A stretch of 7,923 bases of DNA, taken from the NCBI GenBank assembly GCA_025965295.1, contig JAOPXF010000359.1, forward strand, positions 1 to 7,923, read 5' to 3'. This stretch comes from Nocardioides sp. GTDB lineage: Bacteria > Actinomycetota > Actinomycetes > Propionibacteriales > Nocardioidaceae. The translations under genes and the position numbers were made by a program. Below, piece after piece: positions 1-5,494 of the stretch (position 1 is its first letter; each line of letters starts with the position of its first letter). A model generated the notes under the pieces. It was not told the DNA's origin, searched no databases, and worked only from the letters and a program-made list of their open reading frames with translations.

Positions 1-170
1 GACGCCGCCGCATCGACGGTGATGGACCCGGCGATCTTGGCGGGGGCGGTCGAGGCCGCAGACGTCGCGCCGGCGCTCGGACTGCCCGAGGATCCGCTAC
101 CGCCTCCGCTCGAGGAGCAACCGGCGACCAGGACCAGGAGCGCTGCTGCGCCTACGACGACACGCTTCAC
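1..170 (-). CDS. modA: Molybdate ABC transporter substrate-binding lipoprotein, N-terminal part only
   Basis: This is the first 56 codons of a gene running off the left edge. A GTG start at 170 is preceded by GAGAGG about nine bases upstream. The product begins with a short lipoprotein signal peptide: positive residues (VKRVVV), a hydrophobic run, then a lipobox ending LVAGC, so the Cys at residue 18 would be lipidated. A Ser/Gly/Ala-rich linker follows. The mature domain opens with ITVDAAAS, which resembles the first beta strand and oxyanion-binding loop of ModA proteins (commonly ITVFAAASL). ModA captures molybdate or tungstate outside the membrane and delivers it to ModBC. The assignment is supported by the HTH-TOBE gene 25 bases upstream on the same strand. 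The visible fragment is short, so another periplasmic-binding lipoprotein cannot be excluded; modB and modC would be expected beyond the left edge. Confidence 0.78.
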   Translation of the reverse strand, partial: MKRVVVGAAALLVLVAGCSSSGGGSGSSGSPSAGATSAASTAPAKIAGSITVDAAA

Positions 171-195
171 GTTCTACGACCTCTCACAACGGGCT

Positions 196-600
196 TCACG
201 ACGGCGAGGACACCTCGACGACGACGTTGGTGGACTTGACGGAGGCGATGGCCCGCACGCCGGGCTCGAGGCCGAGCTCGTCGGCGGCCTCCGAGCTCAT
301 CAGCGAGACCAGCCGGTAGGGACCGCAGATCATCTCGACCTGGGCCATGACGGTGTCCTTGACGACCTTGGTGACGATGCCGTCGAGCCGGTTGCGGGCA
401 CTGACGGCCGAGGCCCGGGTCCGCTCGCGGTCGGGGTGGTCGGCCAGCGACTGGGCGAGGGCGGCCAGGTCGGCGCCGGGGATCACGGTCCGGCCGTCGG
501 CGGTCTCGGTCGCGACCCGGCCGGCATCGATCCAGCGGCGCAGGGTGTCGTCGCTGACGCCGAGCAGCTCGGCGGCTTCCGCAATCCGGTAGGTGGTCAC
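196..600 (-). CDS. HTH-TOBE domain protein, probable molybdate-responsive regulator
   Basis: The 134-residue product has two parts. Residues 2-30 (TYRIAEAAELLGVSDDTLRR) form a MerR/excisionase-type winged helix-turn-helix. Residues 67-131 form a single TOBE (Mop-like) domain, starting SARNRLDGIV and ending VKSTNVVVEV, the fold that binds molybdate oxyanions in ModE and ModC. Proteins of this layout are common in actinobacteria beside mod genes and are thought to be one-component sensors; regulation of modA is inference. I chose GTG at 600 because the HTH fold begins right there. A TTG at 639 would add 13 residues but would put the inverted repeats and promoter-like sequence inside the coding region. 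No Shine-Dalgarno is visible, but a -10-like CATGAT lies six bases upstream, so the mRNA may be leaderless. It is co-directional with modA and 25 bases from it, probably one operon with the regulator first. Confidence 0.85.
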   Translation of the reverse strand: MTTYRIAEAAELLGVSDDTLRRWIDAGRVATETADGRTVIPGADLAALAQSLADHPDRERTRASAVSARNRLDGIVTKVVKDTVMAQVEMICGPYRLVSLMSSEAADELGLEPGVRAIASVKSTNVVVEVSSPS

Positions 601-636
601 GCTGAGATCATGCCGCAGATGCGGAGTTTCTGTCCG
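601..636 (-). promoter_or_regulatory. Predicted leaderless promoter of the HTH-TOBE/modA operon
   Basis: On the minus strand CGGACA (plus 631-636) and CATGAT (plus 607-612) are separated by 18 bases. They match the TTGACA and TATAAT consensus at four and five positions. The -10 ends six bases before the GTG at 600, which would place the transcript start at the start codon itself. The element overlaps the inverted repeats at 615-653. Prediction from pattern only. Confidence 0.4.
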
Positions 637-653
637 CAACTCTCCGTATCTGC
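615..653. promoter_or_regulatory. Inverted-repeat cluster, candidate operator of the HTH-TOBE regulator
   Basis: A 12-base arm GCAGATGCGGAG (615-626) is matched on the opposite strand by CTCCGTATCTGC (642-653), with one mismatch and a 15-base spacer. Inside this lies a second perfect inverted repeat, TGCGGA (620-625) and TCCGCA (633-638). The core RCGGA/TCCGY thus occurs three times in about 35 bases. The cluster overlaps the predicted -10/-35 elements of the HTH-TOBE gene, as expected for an autoregulatory operator. It does not resemble the AT-rich enterobacterial ModE box. The repeats are seen directly; the binding protein is inferred from position. Confidence 0.5.
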
Positions 654-677
654 CAGAAGTCGCGGCGAGTGGCAGGA

Positions 678-1916
678 TCAGGTGACCAGCGCGAGCATGC
701 TCACCGCGGCGAACAGCGCGACCGGAGTGGCCACCAGCGAGACCCGGTGGAACTCCCGCAGCGACACGTGCTCGCCCTGGCGGACCAGCCCACGCTTCCA
801 GAGGAGGTTCGCGAGCGAGCCCGTGTAGGTGAGGCCCGAGCCGATGTTCAGCCCCAGCAACGCGGCCAGCACGGCCGGCGTGCCCAGCGGCGCCAGCAGC
901 GGCACGACCAGCAGGGTGGCGGACAGGTTCGTCAGGGCGTTCGCGAGCACGGTGGCGATGACGGCGATGACCAGGAGGGCGCCGTACGACGTGGAGCCGG
1001 GCAGCAGGTCGGCCACCGCGTCACCGAGGAAGCCGGTCGAGAGCGCGGCGACCACCACGCCCAGGGCCAGCACGAAGATCGCGAACGACGGGTGCGCGGC
1101 GTGCACCGCGTCACGGACGCCGAGCAGGCCCTCGCGCCGCGCCCAGACGACCAGGACGGCCGCGACCACGCCCGAGACCCAGAACGGCTCCACGCCGAAG
1201 GGGGACAGCGCCGCGAAGCCGACCAGCATCACCACGACCGCGACCAGCGGCACCCGCGGCACGTGCACGTCGAGGCGGCGGGCGGGCGGCCCGGCCGGCT
1301 CGGTCAGCTCGGAGCGGAACAGCAGCCGGAGCACGACGTACTCCACGAGCAGGACCACCGCGAGGACCGGCGCCATCACCAGCGCGAAGCCGCCGAACGT
1401 GAGGTCGAGGTGGCGCATCGCGAGCAGGTTGGTGAGGTTGGAGACGGGGAGCAGGAGCGAGGCGGAGTTCGCCATCCGCAGGCAGGCGTAGGCGCCGGGG
1501 CGCGACGAGGTGCCCATCGCGACGGCGGCGCCGATGACGACGGGGGTCAGCAGGACGACGGTCGCGTCGAGGCTGAGCACGGCGGTCACGGCCGCGGCGA
1601 GCACGAAGACACCGCCGAGGAGGCGTACGGCGCGGCCGCGGCTGGCGTTGCGGACGACCTGGGCGGCGGCCGCGAACAGCCCGGCCCGGGCGCAGACGTC
1701 GGCGACGACGAGGATCGTCGCGAGGAACGCCACGACCGGGGCCAGGTGTCGCAGCGCGTCCCAGGTCTCGTCGCGGCCGATGATGCCGGTCGCGAGCGTG
1801 ACGACGGCGGCCGCGACCCCGATCAGCGCCTCGACGCGGCCCGACGGGTGCACGTAGGCCGTGACCAGCAGGACCAGGAGTGCCACCAGCGGGACGGCGT
1901 CGACGAGGGGTGGCAC
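678..1916 (-). CDS. ArsB/SLC13-like (ion transporter superfamily) permease
   Basis: The 412-residue product is an integral membrane protein with roughly ten to twelve hydrophobic segments and a charged cytoplasmic-type loop near residues 201-221. The two halves each carry a signature of the ArsB/NhaD/SLC13 fold: SLDATVVLLTP (115-125) followed by SNLTNLLA (159-166), and NALTNLSATLLVVP (326-339) followed by NIGSGLTYTGSLANLLWKR (357-375). The last closely resembles the ArsB-type GSLATLLW segment. Length fits the family (ArsB about 430). The likely role is transport of an anion or metalloid oxyanion across the cytoplasmic membrane. Substrate cannot be read from sequence: no arsR, arsC or arsA homologue is nearby, and the mod genes downstream only hint at an oxyanion. 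The GTG start at 1916 has no Shine-Dalgarno but has TAGATT six bases upstream. Its stop is 77 bases before the HTH-TOBE start, which has its own promoter, so it is probably a separate unit. Confidence 0.8.
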   Translation of the reverse strand: MPPLVDAVPLVALLVLLVTAYVHPSGRVEALIGVAAAVVTLATGIIGRDETWDALRHLAPVVAFLATILVVADVCARAGLFAAAAQVVRNASRGRAVRLLGGVFVLAAAVTAVLSLDATVVLLTPVVIGAAVAMGTSSRPGAYACLRMANSASLLLPVSNLTNLLAMRHLDLTFGGFALVMAPVLAVVLLVEYVVLRLLFRSELTEPAGPPARRLDVHVPRVPLVAVVVMLVGFAALSPFGVEPFWVSGVVAAVLVVWARREGLLGVRDAVHAAHPSFAIFVLALGVVVAALSTGFLGDAVADLLPGSTSYGALLVIAVIATVLANALTNLSATLLVVPLLAPLGTPAVLAALLGLNIGSGLTYTGSLANLLWKRGLVRQGEHVSLREFHRVSLVATPVALFAAVSMLALVT

Positions 1917-1922
1917 GCGCGA

Positions 1923-1928
1923 AATCTA
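1923..1928 (-). promoter_or_regulatory. -10 element of the permease gene, leaderless type
   Basis: TAGATT on the minus strand fits the actinobacterial -10 pattern TANNNT and ends six bases before the GTG at 1916. No convincing -35 is visible 16-18 bases upstream. The 34-base divergent gap 1917-1950 must hold the 5' signals of both flanking genes. Confidence 0.45.
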
Positions 1929-1938
1929 CGGCACCTGT

Positions 1939-1944
1939 GAGGAT
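1939..1944 (+). promoter_or_regulatory. Start-site signal of the DUF4245 gene (Shine-Dalgarno or -10)
   Basis: GAGGAT sits six bases before the GTG at 1951. GAGG can act as a Shine-Dalgarno at a spacing of about eight bases. The hexamer can also be read as a weak -10 (A at position 2, T at position 6) at the leaderless distance used elsewhere in this window. Sequence alone does not separate the two. Confidence 0.35.
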
Positions 1945-1950
1945 GGCCCC

Positions 1951-2559
1951 GTGAGCGAGGCGCCAGGCACGGATCCGCAGCCGCGGCAGCCGCCCGCCGC
2001 GTCCGGCCCGCCGGCCGGGACCCGGCCCGCCCGCTACCCCCGGACCGCGAACGGGCTGATCGGCTCGCTGATCGTCACCGTGCTCGTCATCCTCGGGTTC
2101 GTGGCGCTGCGCTCGTGCACCAGCGACGACCTCGAGGTGAAGCCGGAGCCGGTCGACTACCTGGCCACGGTGGCCGACGCCCAGGCCGGTGGCTACCGCC
2201 TCGTCTATCCCGCGTCGCTGCCCGACGGCTGGATCGCGGACAGCATCGACTTCGTGCCGGGTGACCACCCGGCGTGGGGGATCGGGATGCTCACCGACGA
2301 CGGGAAGTTCGTCGGCCTCCGCCAGGAGGACGCACCGCTCGACGAGCTGCTGCACACGTACGTCGACGCCGATGCCACCGCGGGCGACCCGGTGGACGTG
2401 TCCGGCTCGGTCGCGCCGACCTGGCGGACCTACTCCGACGCCGGCGGCGACCACGCGTTCGCCGCCGAGGTCGGCCGCGACACTGTGCTGGTCTACGGGT
2501 CGGCGAGCGTCGCCGACCAGCGCGAGCTGCTCGCGCTGCTCAGCACGGCGAAGCGCTGA
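1951..2559 (+). CDS. DUF4245 family membrane-anchored protein
   Basis: The 202-residue product starts with a Pro/Ala-rich, disordered-looking N-terminus (1-31), followed by one membrane segment at about 34-54 (ANGLIGSLIVTVLVILGF). The rest is a soluble, acidic domain predicted to face outside, with YRLVYPASLPDGW (82-94) and GDHAFAAEVGRDTVLVYG (166-183) as recognisable conserved blocks. This matches the actinobacterial DUF4245 family, which has no known function and is often found next to xseB/xseA and fumarase or glpX genes, as here. Cys56 after the membrane segment (LRSC) is not a good lipobox, because Arg occupies the -2 position. GTG at 1951 is chosen because upstream in-frame codons run into the divergent permease promoter. 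The gene converges on xseB with seven bases between the stop codons. Confidence 0.75.
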   Translation: MSEAPGTDPQPRQPPAASGPPAGTRPARYPRTANGLIGSLIVTVLVILGFVALRSCTSDDLEVKPEPVDYLATVADAQAGGYRLVYPASLPDGWIADSIDFVPGDHPAWGIGMLTDDGKFVGLRQEDAPLDELLHTYVDADATAGDPVDVSGSVAPTWRTYSDAGGDHAFAAEVGRDTVLVYGSASVADQRELLALLSTAKR

Positions 2560-2563
2560 GCGG
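2536..2563. terminator. Candidate bidirectional terminator hairpin between DUF4245 and xseB
   Basis: GCTCAGC (2538-2544) and GCTGAGC (2555-2561) form a perfect 7-bp inverted repeat with a 10-base loop. In RNA the stem extends by one G-U and one G-C pair to 2536-2563. The DUF4245 stop codon (2557-2559) lies in the right arm and the xseB stop begins six bases further on. There is no T tract on either strand, so this is at best an actinobacterial-style hairpin without a U tail. Confidence 0.4.
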
Positions 2564-2566
2564 ACC

Positions 2567-2794
2567 CTAGGCCTCCTCGTCGGTCTCCATCGCGGCGAGT
2601 CGCTGGCGGGCGCCGTCGAGCCAGGCCTGGCAGGTCTTGGCGAGCTGCTCGCCGCGCTCCCAGAGCGCGAGGGACTCCTCGAGGGTGGTGCCGCCGGCCT
2701 CGAGCCGGCGCACGACGTCGATCAGCTCCTCGCGGGCGTCCTCGTAGGAGATCGCCGCCTCTGCCGGCTGGCCCTTGGGTGCGTCCTTGCTCAT
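2567..2794 (-). CDS. xseB: Exodeoxyribonuclease VII small subunit
   Basis: The 75-residue acidic helical protein has the XseB core at about 16-68: SYEDAREELIDVVRRLEAG, then TTLEESLALWERGEQL, then a third helix ending CQAWLDGARQRL. XseB binds XseA in several copies to form exonuclease VII, which degrades single-stranded DNA from both ends into oligonucleotides during repair and recombination. Length matches the family (about 70-90). The ATG at 2794 is preceded by GAGGAG seven bases upstream, a clear Shine-Dalgarno. This ATG overlaps the xseA stop codon as ATGA, which suggests translational coupling to keep subunit supply in step. The short N-terminal extension (KDAPKGQPAEAA) is typical of actinobacterial members. 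Confidence 0.95.
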   Translation of the reverse strand: MSKDAPKGQPAEAAISYEDAREELIDVVRRLEAGGTTLEESLALWERGEQLAKTCQAWLDGARQRLAAMETDEEA

Positions 2795-4026
2795 GGCTGC
2801 TCCTCGTCGATCGGGTCGACCCCGGTGGTGGTGGCATGGATGCGTCCGTCGGCGACCCGCACGCTCACGGCGGCACCGGCCTCGACGCCCTCGACCGAGG
2901 TGACGACGTGGCCGGCGGCGTCCTGGAGCACGGCGTAGCCGCGCTGGAGGGTGGCGAGCGGCGACAGCGCGCGGGCGCGGGCCCGCTGGTGGTCGATCTC
3001 GTCGGCGGCGCGGTCGAGCCGGTGGGAGACCGTGCGCCGGGCCCGCTCGCGCAGCTGGCCGACCTCGTCGGCACGGGCGTCGAGGAGCGTGCGCGGGTCG
3101 GCCAGCGCGGGCCGGGAGCGCAGCGCGTCGAGCCCGGCCTGCTCGCGGGCCAGCCAGGCGGCGACCGTCGTGCGGAGTCGGTCGCGCGCGACCCGGACCC
3201 GGTGCAGCTCGTCGGCCACGTCGGGGACGACCAGCTTGGCCGCGTCGGTGGGCGTGGAGGCCCGGACGTCGGCGACCAGGTCGAGCAGCGGGGAGTCGGG
3301 CTCGTGCCCGATGGCGGAGACCACCGGGGTGCGGACCCGGTGGACCGCCCGGATCAGCGCCTCGTCCGAGAACGGCAGCAGGTCCTCGACCGAGCCGCCG
3401 CCACGGGCGATGACGATCACCTCGACGCGCGGGTCGCGGTCGAGGCGCTCGACGGCCTCGATCACCTCGGAGGCGGCACGGGTGCCCTGCATCGCGGCGT
3501 ACGCCACCTCGAAGTCGACGGCCGGCCAGCGGCGGCGGGAGTTCTCGAGGACGTCGCGCTCGGCGGCCGAGTTGGGAGCGGTGACCAGGCCGACGCGGCC
3601 GGGCAGGAACGGCAGCGAGCGCTTGAGCTCGTGGGCGAAGAGGCCCTCCGCGGCGAGCAGCTGGCGGCGCCGCTCGAGGCGGGCGAGCAGCTCGCCGAGG
3701 CCCACCATCCGGATCTCGCGCGCGTAGAGGGAGAGCGTCCCGCGGTTGGCGTAGTAGGACGGCTTGGCGTGGACCACGACGCTGGCGCCCTCGACCAGGG
3801 GCGGGTTGAGGCCGTCGAAGAGGGTGCGCGAGCAGGTCACCGGCACCGAGATGTCGGCGATCGCGTCGCGGAGCGTCATGAAGACGGTGTTCATGCCCGG
3901 GCGGCGGCTCACCTGCGCGATCTGGCCCTCGACCCAGACCGGACCGAGGCGGTCGATCCACCCGGCGATCGCGTTGGCGATCTGCCGCACCGGGGCCGGT
4001 GCCTGCGGTGAGGTCTCGAGGGCCAT
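2791..4026 (-). CDS. xseA: Exodeoxyribonuclease VII large subunit
   Basis: The 411-residue product is a full-length XseA, the catalytic subunit of exonuclease VII. An N-terminal OB-fold DNA-binding domain spans about 10-108 (VWVEGQIAQVS, 30-40). The catalytic domain follows, with LPFLPGRVGLVT (138-149), ARGGGSVEDLLPFSDEAL (207-224), SAIGHEPDSPLLDLVAD (237-253) and RASTPTDAA (255-263). A charged helical region (about 272-355) and the conserved LQRGYAVL (360-367) complete it. The usual GHEtD block reads GHEPD, a common variant in actinobacteria. I chose ATG 4026 because the OB domain starts just after it; an upstream in-frame ATG at 4092 would run through the divergent ispH start. A TAATCT hexamer seven bases upstream and no Shine-Dalgarno suggest leaderless translation. 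Its stop overlaps the xseB start by four bases. Confidence 0.95.
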   Translation of the reverse strand: MALETSPQAPAPVRQIANAIAGWIDRLGPVWVEGQIAQVSRRPGMNTVFMTLRDAIADISVPVTCSRTLFDGLNPPLVEGASVVVHAKPSYYANRGTLSLYAREIRMVGLGELLARLERRRQLLAAEGLFAHELKRSLPFLPGRVGLVTAPNSAAERDVLENSRRRWPAVDFEVAYAAMQGTRAASEVIEAVERLDRDPRVEVIVIARGGGSVEDLLPFSDEALIRAVHRVRTPVVSAIGHEPDSPLLDLVADVRASTPTDAAKLVVPDVADELHRVRVARDRLRTTVAAWLAREQAGLDALRSRPALADPRTLLDARADEVGQLRERARRTVSHRLDRAADEIDHQRARARALSPLATLQRGYAVLQDAAGHVVTSVEGVEAGAAVSVRVADGRIHATTTGVDPIDEEQP

Positions 4027-4033
4027 GGTGGGC

Positions 4034-4039
4034 AGATTA
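4034..4039 (-). promoter_or_regulatory. -10 element of xseA-xseB, leaderless type
   Basis: TAATCT on the minus strand fits TANNNT and ends seven bases before the xseA ATG at 4026. The -35 region would fall over the -10 of ispH on the other strand, so the two divergent promoters overlap within the 46-base gap 4027-4072. Confidence 0.45.
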
Positions 4040-4059
4040 GGGGACAGCGGGGACGCACC

Positions 4060-4065
4060 TAGACT
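4060..4065 (+). promoter_or_regulatory. -10 element of ispH, leaderless type
   Basis: TAGACT on the plus strand fits TANNNT and ends seven bases before the ispH ATG at 4073. A weak -35-like TTAGGG (4037-4042) lies 17 bases upstream and overlaps the xseA -10. No Shine-Dalgarno is present between the hexamer and the ATG. Confidence 0.45.
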
Positions 4066-4072
4066 GGGCCGC

Positions 4073-5083
4073 ATGTCGACCGACCTGGGCACCCCGCAGA
4101 TCCTCTCCCCGGAGGAGGCCGAGAAGGCCGTCCTGCTGGCGGCGCCGCGCGGCTACTGCGCGGGCGTGGACCGCGCCGTGGTGACGGTCGAGAAGGCGCT
4201 GGACCTGTACGGCGCACCCGTCTACGTGCGCAAGCAGATCGTGCACAACAAGCACGTCGTCGCCGACCTCGAGTCCCGCGGCGCGATCTTCGTCGAGGAG
4301 CTCGACGAGGTCCCCGAGGGCCAGACGGTGGTGTTCTCCGCCCACGGCGTCTCCCCGGAGGTGCACAGCCAGGCGGCGGTCCGCTCGCTCAAGACGATCG
4401 ACGCCACCTGCCCGCTGGTGACCAAGGTCCACCACGAGGCCAAGCGGTTCGCGGCCGACGACTACGACATCCTGCTGATCGGCCACGCGGGGCACGAGGA
4501 GGTCGAGGGCACCGCGGGCGAGGCGCCGGAGCACATCCAGCTCGTGCAGAGCCCGGCCGACGTCGACGGCATCGTCGTCCGCGACCCGGCCAAGGTCGCC
4601 TGGCTCTCCCAGACCACGCTGTCGGTCGACGAGACGATGGCGACCGTCGACGCGATCCGCGAGCGCTTCCCGCTGCTGCTCGACCCGCCCAGCGACGACA
4701 TCTGCTACGCCACCCAGAACCGCCAGCTCGCGGTCAAGGAGATCTCCCCGGACACCGACCTGGTGATCGTGGTCGGATCCGGCAACTCCTCCAACTCGGT
4801 GCGCCTGGTCGAGGTCGCCCTGGAGGCCGGCGCGAAGGCGTCGTACCGCGTCGACGACGCGTCCGAGATCGACGAGTCCTGGCTGGAGGGCGTGCGCACG
4901 GTGAGCGTCACCTCCGGCGCGAGCGTGCCGGAGGACCTCGTCGAGGGCGTGCTGGCGTTCCTCTCCGCGCGTGGCTACCCCGACGCCACGGCCGTGCACA
5001 GTGCCGAGGAATCGCTGATCTTCTCGCTGCCTCGCGAGCTGCGGCGCGACCTCAAGGCTGCGGCCGCAGCCGCCCGCGGCTGA
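4073..5083 (+). CDS. ispH: 4-hydroxy-3-methylbut-2-enyl diphosphate reductase
   Basis: The 336-residue product is IspH (LytB), the iron-sulfur enzyme that reduces HMBPP to IPP and DMAPP in the last step of the MEP pathway, in the cytosol. The three cluster-binding cysteines are present: Cys29 in APRGYCAGVDRAV, Cys113 in DATCPLVTKVH and Cys211 in DICYATQNRQ. The spacing is close to E. coli IspH. The substrate-site block GHEEVEGT (140-147) supplies His141 and Glu143, the counterparts of E. coli His124 and Glu126. Other conserved blocks are HNKHVV, VVFSAHGVSP, LSQTTLS and VVGSGNSSNS. The start at 4073 gives the usual short N-terminal extension; there is no Shine-Dalgarno but TAGACT lies seven bases upstream. 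The last 32 bases overlap the 3' end of the convergent gtrA-like gene and encode an Ala-rich tail. Nothing looks defective. Confidence 0.97.
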   Translation: MSTDLGTPQILSPEEAEKAVLLAAPRGYCAGVDRAVVTVEKALDLYGAPVYVRKQIVHNKHVVADLESRGAIFVEELDEVPEGQTVVFSAHGVSPEVHSQAAVRSLKTIDATCPLVTKVHHEAKRFAADDYDILLIGHAGHEEVEGTAGEAPEHIQLVQSPADVDGIVVRDPAKVAWLSQTTLSVDETMATVDAIRERFPLLLDPPSDDICYATQNRQLAVKEISPDTDLVIVVGSGNSSNSVRLVEVALEAGAKASYRVDDASEIDESWLEGVRTVSVTSGASVPEDLVEGVLAFLSARGYPDATAVHSAEESLIFSLPRELRRDLKAAAAAARG

Positions 5084-5492
5084 TCTCCTCGTTCGCGTCC
5101 GGGCGCCACACCGCGTGGCGGTAGGCCAGGAAGTTCATCGTCACCGAGACGCCCACCGCGAGCAGCTTCGCGATCAGTACGACGGGTGCGCTCGGGTCGG
5201 TGCCGACCGCGCCGGCGGCGCGCAGCAGCCCCGTGATCGCGAGTGGCTGCACGAGCCACATCGTGGTGCCGGTGGTCGCCAGGAACTGGGCCGCGTGCCG
5301 CACGGTCAGTCGCTCGGCACCGAAGGTGAAGCGGCCGTTCGCGACGAAGCTGAAGGCCATGCCCGCGCTCGTCGACACCGCGTTGGCCGCGACGATGCCG
5401 AGCCGGTCGTCCAGCAGCAGGAAGAGGCCGACGTCGAGGAGGGTGTTGATCACGCCGACGGCGGCGAACCTGGCGCCGGTGCGCGTGCCCAC
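5052..5492 (-). CDS. GtrA family membrane protein (probable lipid-linked sugar flippase)
   Basis: The 146-residue product has four predicted membrane helices (about 8-27, 32-51, 68-90, 103-122). It carries the two repeated GtrA signatures: RFAAVGVINTLLD (8-20) with FSFVANGRFTF (47-57), and the related TMNFLAYRHAVW (118-129) at the end of the fourth helix. GtrA-family proteins are proposed to flip polyprenyl-phosphate-linked sugars across the cytoplasmic membrane. The GTG start at 5492 comes two bases after the stop of the GT2 gene (TGAGCGTG). It has no clear Shine-Dalgarno, so translation probably depends on re-initiation. This arrangement, GT2 followed by GtrA, is the classic gtrB-gtrA type pair. 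The 3' end overlaps ispH on the other strand by 32 bases. The sugar moved is unknown. Confidence 0.88.
   Translation of the reverse strand: MGTRTGARFAAVGVINTLLDVGLFLLLDDRLGIVAANAVSTSAGMAFSFVANGRFTFGAERLTVRHAAQFLATTGTTMWLVQPLAITGLLRAAGAVGTDPSAPVVLIAKLLAVGVSVTMNFLAYRHAVWRPDANEEISRGRLRPQP
5056..5071. terminator. Perfect 16-bp palindrome in the ispH/gtrA overlap, candidate bidirectional terminator
   Basis: GGCTGCGGCCGCAGCC is a perfect palindrome that can fold as a 6-bp stem with a GGCC loop on either strand. It lies inside the last codons of both ispH and the gtrA-like gene, next to the gtrA stop (5052-5054). A second, overlapping inverted repeat, AGCCGC-CC-GCGGCT (5068-5081), ends at the ispH stop codon (5081-5083). 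No T tract follows on either strand. The structure is seen directly; termination is inference, and in Ala-coding GCN-rich DNA such palindromes can arise by chance. Confidence 0.4.
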
Positions 5493-5494
5493 GC

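Noticed and set aside
669..1940. Long plus-strand open frame (423 codons) opposite the permease
   Set aside because: The predicted protein is an unbroken His/Gln/Arg/Asp/Gly-rich string without folds or motifs. This is typical of the strand opposite a very GC-rich gene, and the minus-strand permease has clear membrane segments and family signatures.
2101..2125. Possible lipoprotein signal in the DUF4245 protein (LRSC after the membrane segment)
   Set aside because: Arg at the -2 position and the preceding Pro-rich 30-residue N-terminus do not fit a lipobox or signal peptide; a plain membrane anchor is more likely.
2567..3961. Apparent 464-codon frame that would fuse a long Arg/Pro-rich region to XseB
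   Set aside because: The N-terminal part is the wrong frame of xseA. xseB has its own ATG at 2794 with a good Shine-Dalgarno and the normal length.
2779..4011. Long plus-strand open frame (410 codons) opposite xseA
   Set aside because: It is a low-complexity Gly/Asp/Val/Arg antisense shadow, while xseA on the minus strand carries the full set of family motifs.
3764..4072. N-terminal extension of ispH upstream of 4073
   Set aside because: The extra residues are antisense to xseA and have no counterpart in IspH. The ATG at 4073 gives the normal start, with a -10 just upstream.
5068..5081. AGCCGC-CC-GCGGCT as an independent terminator
   Set aside because: The two-base spacer is too short for a loop without melting the stem, and it shares bases with the longer palindrome at 5056-5071. 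It is noted only as an alternative fold.
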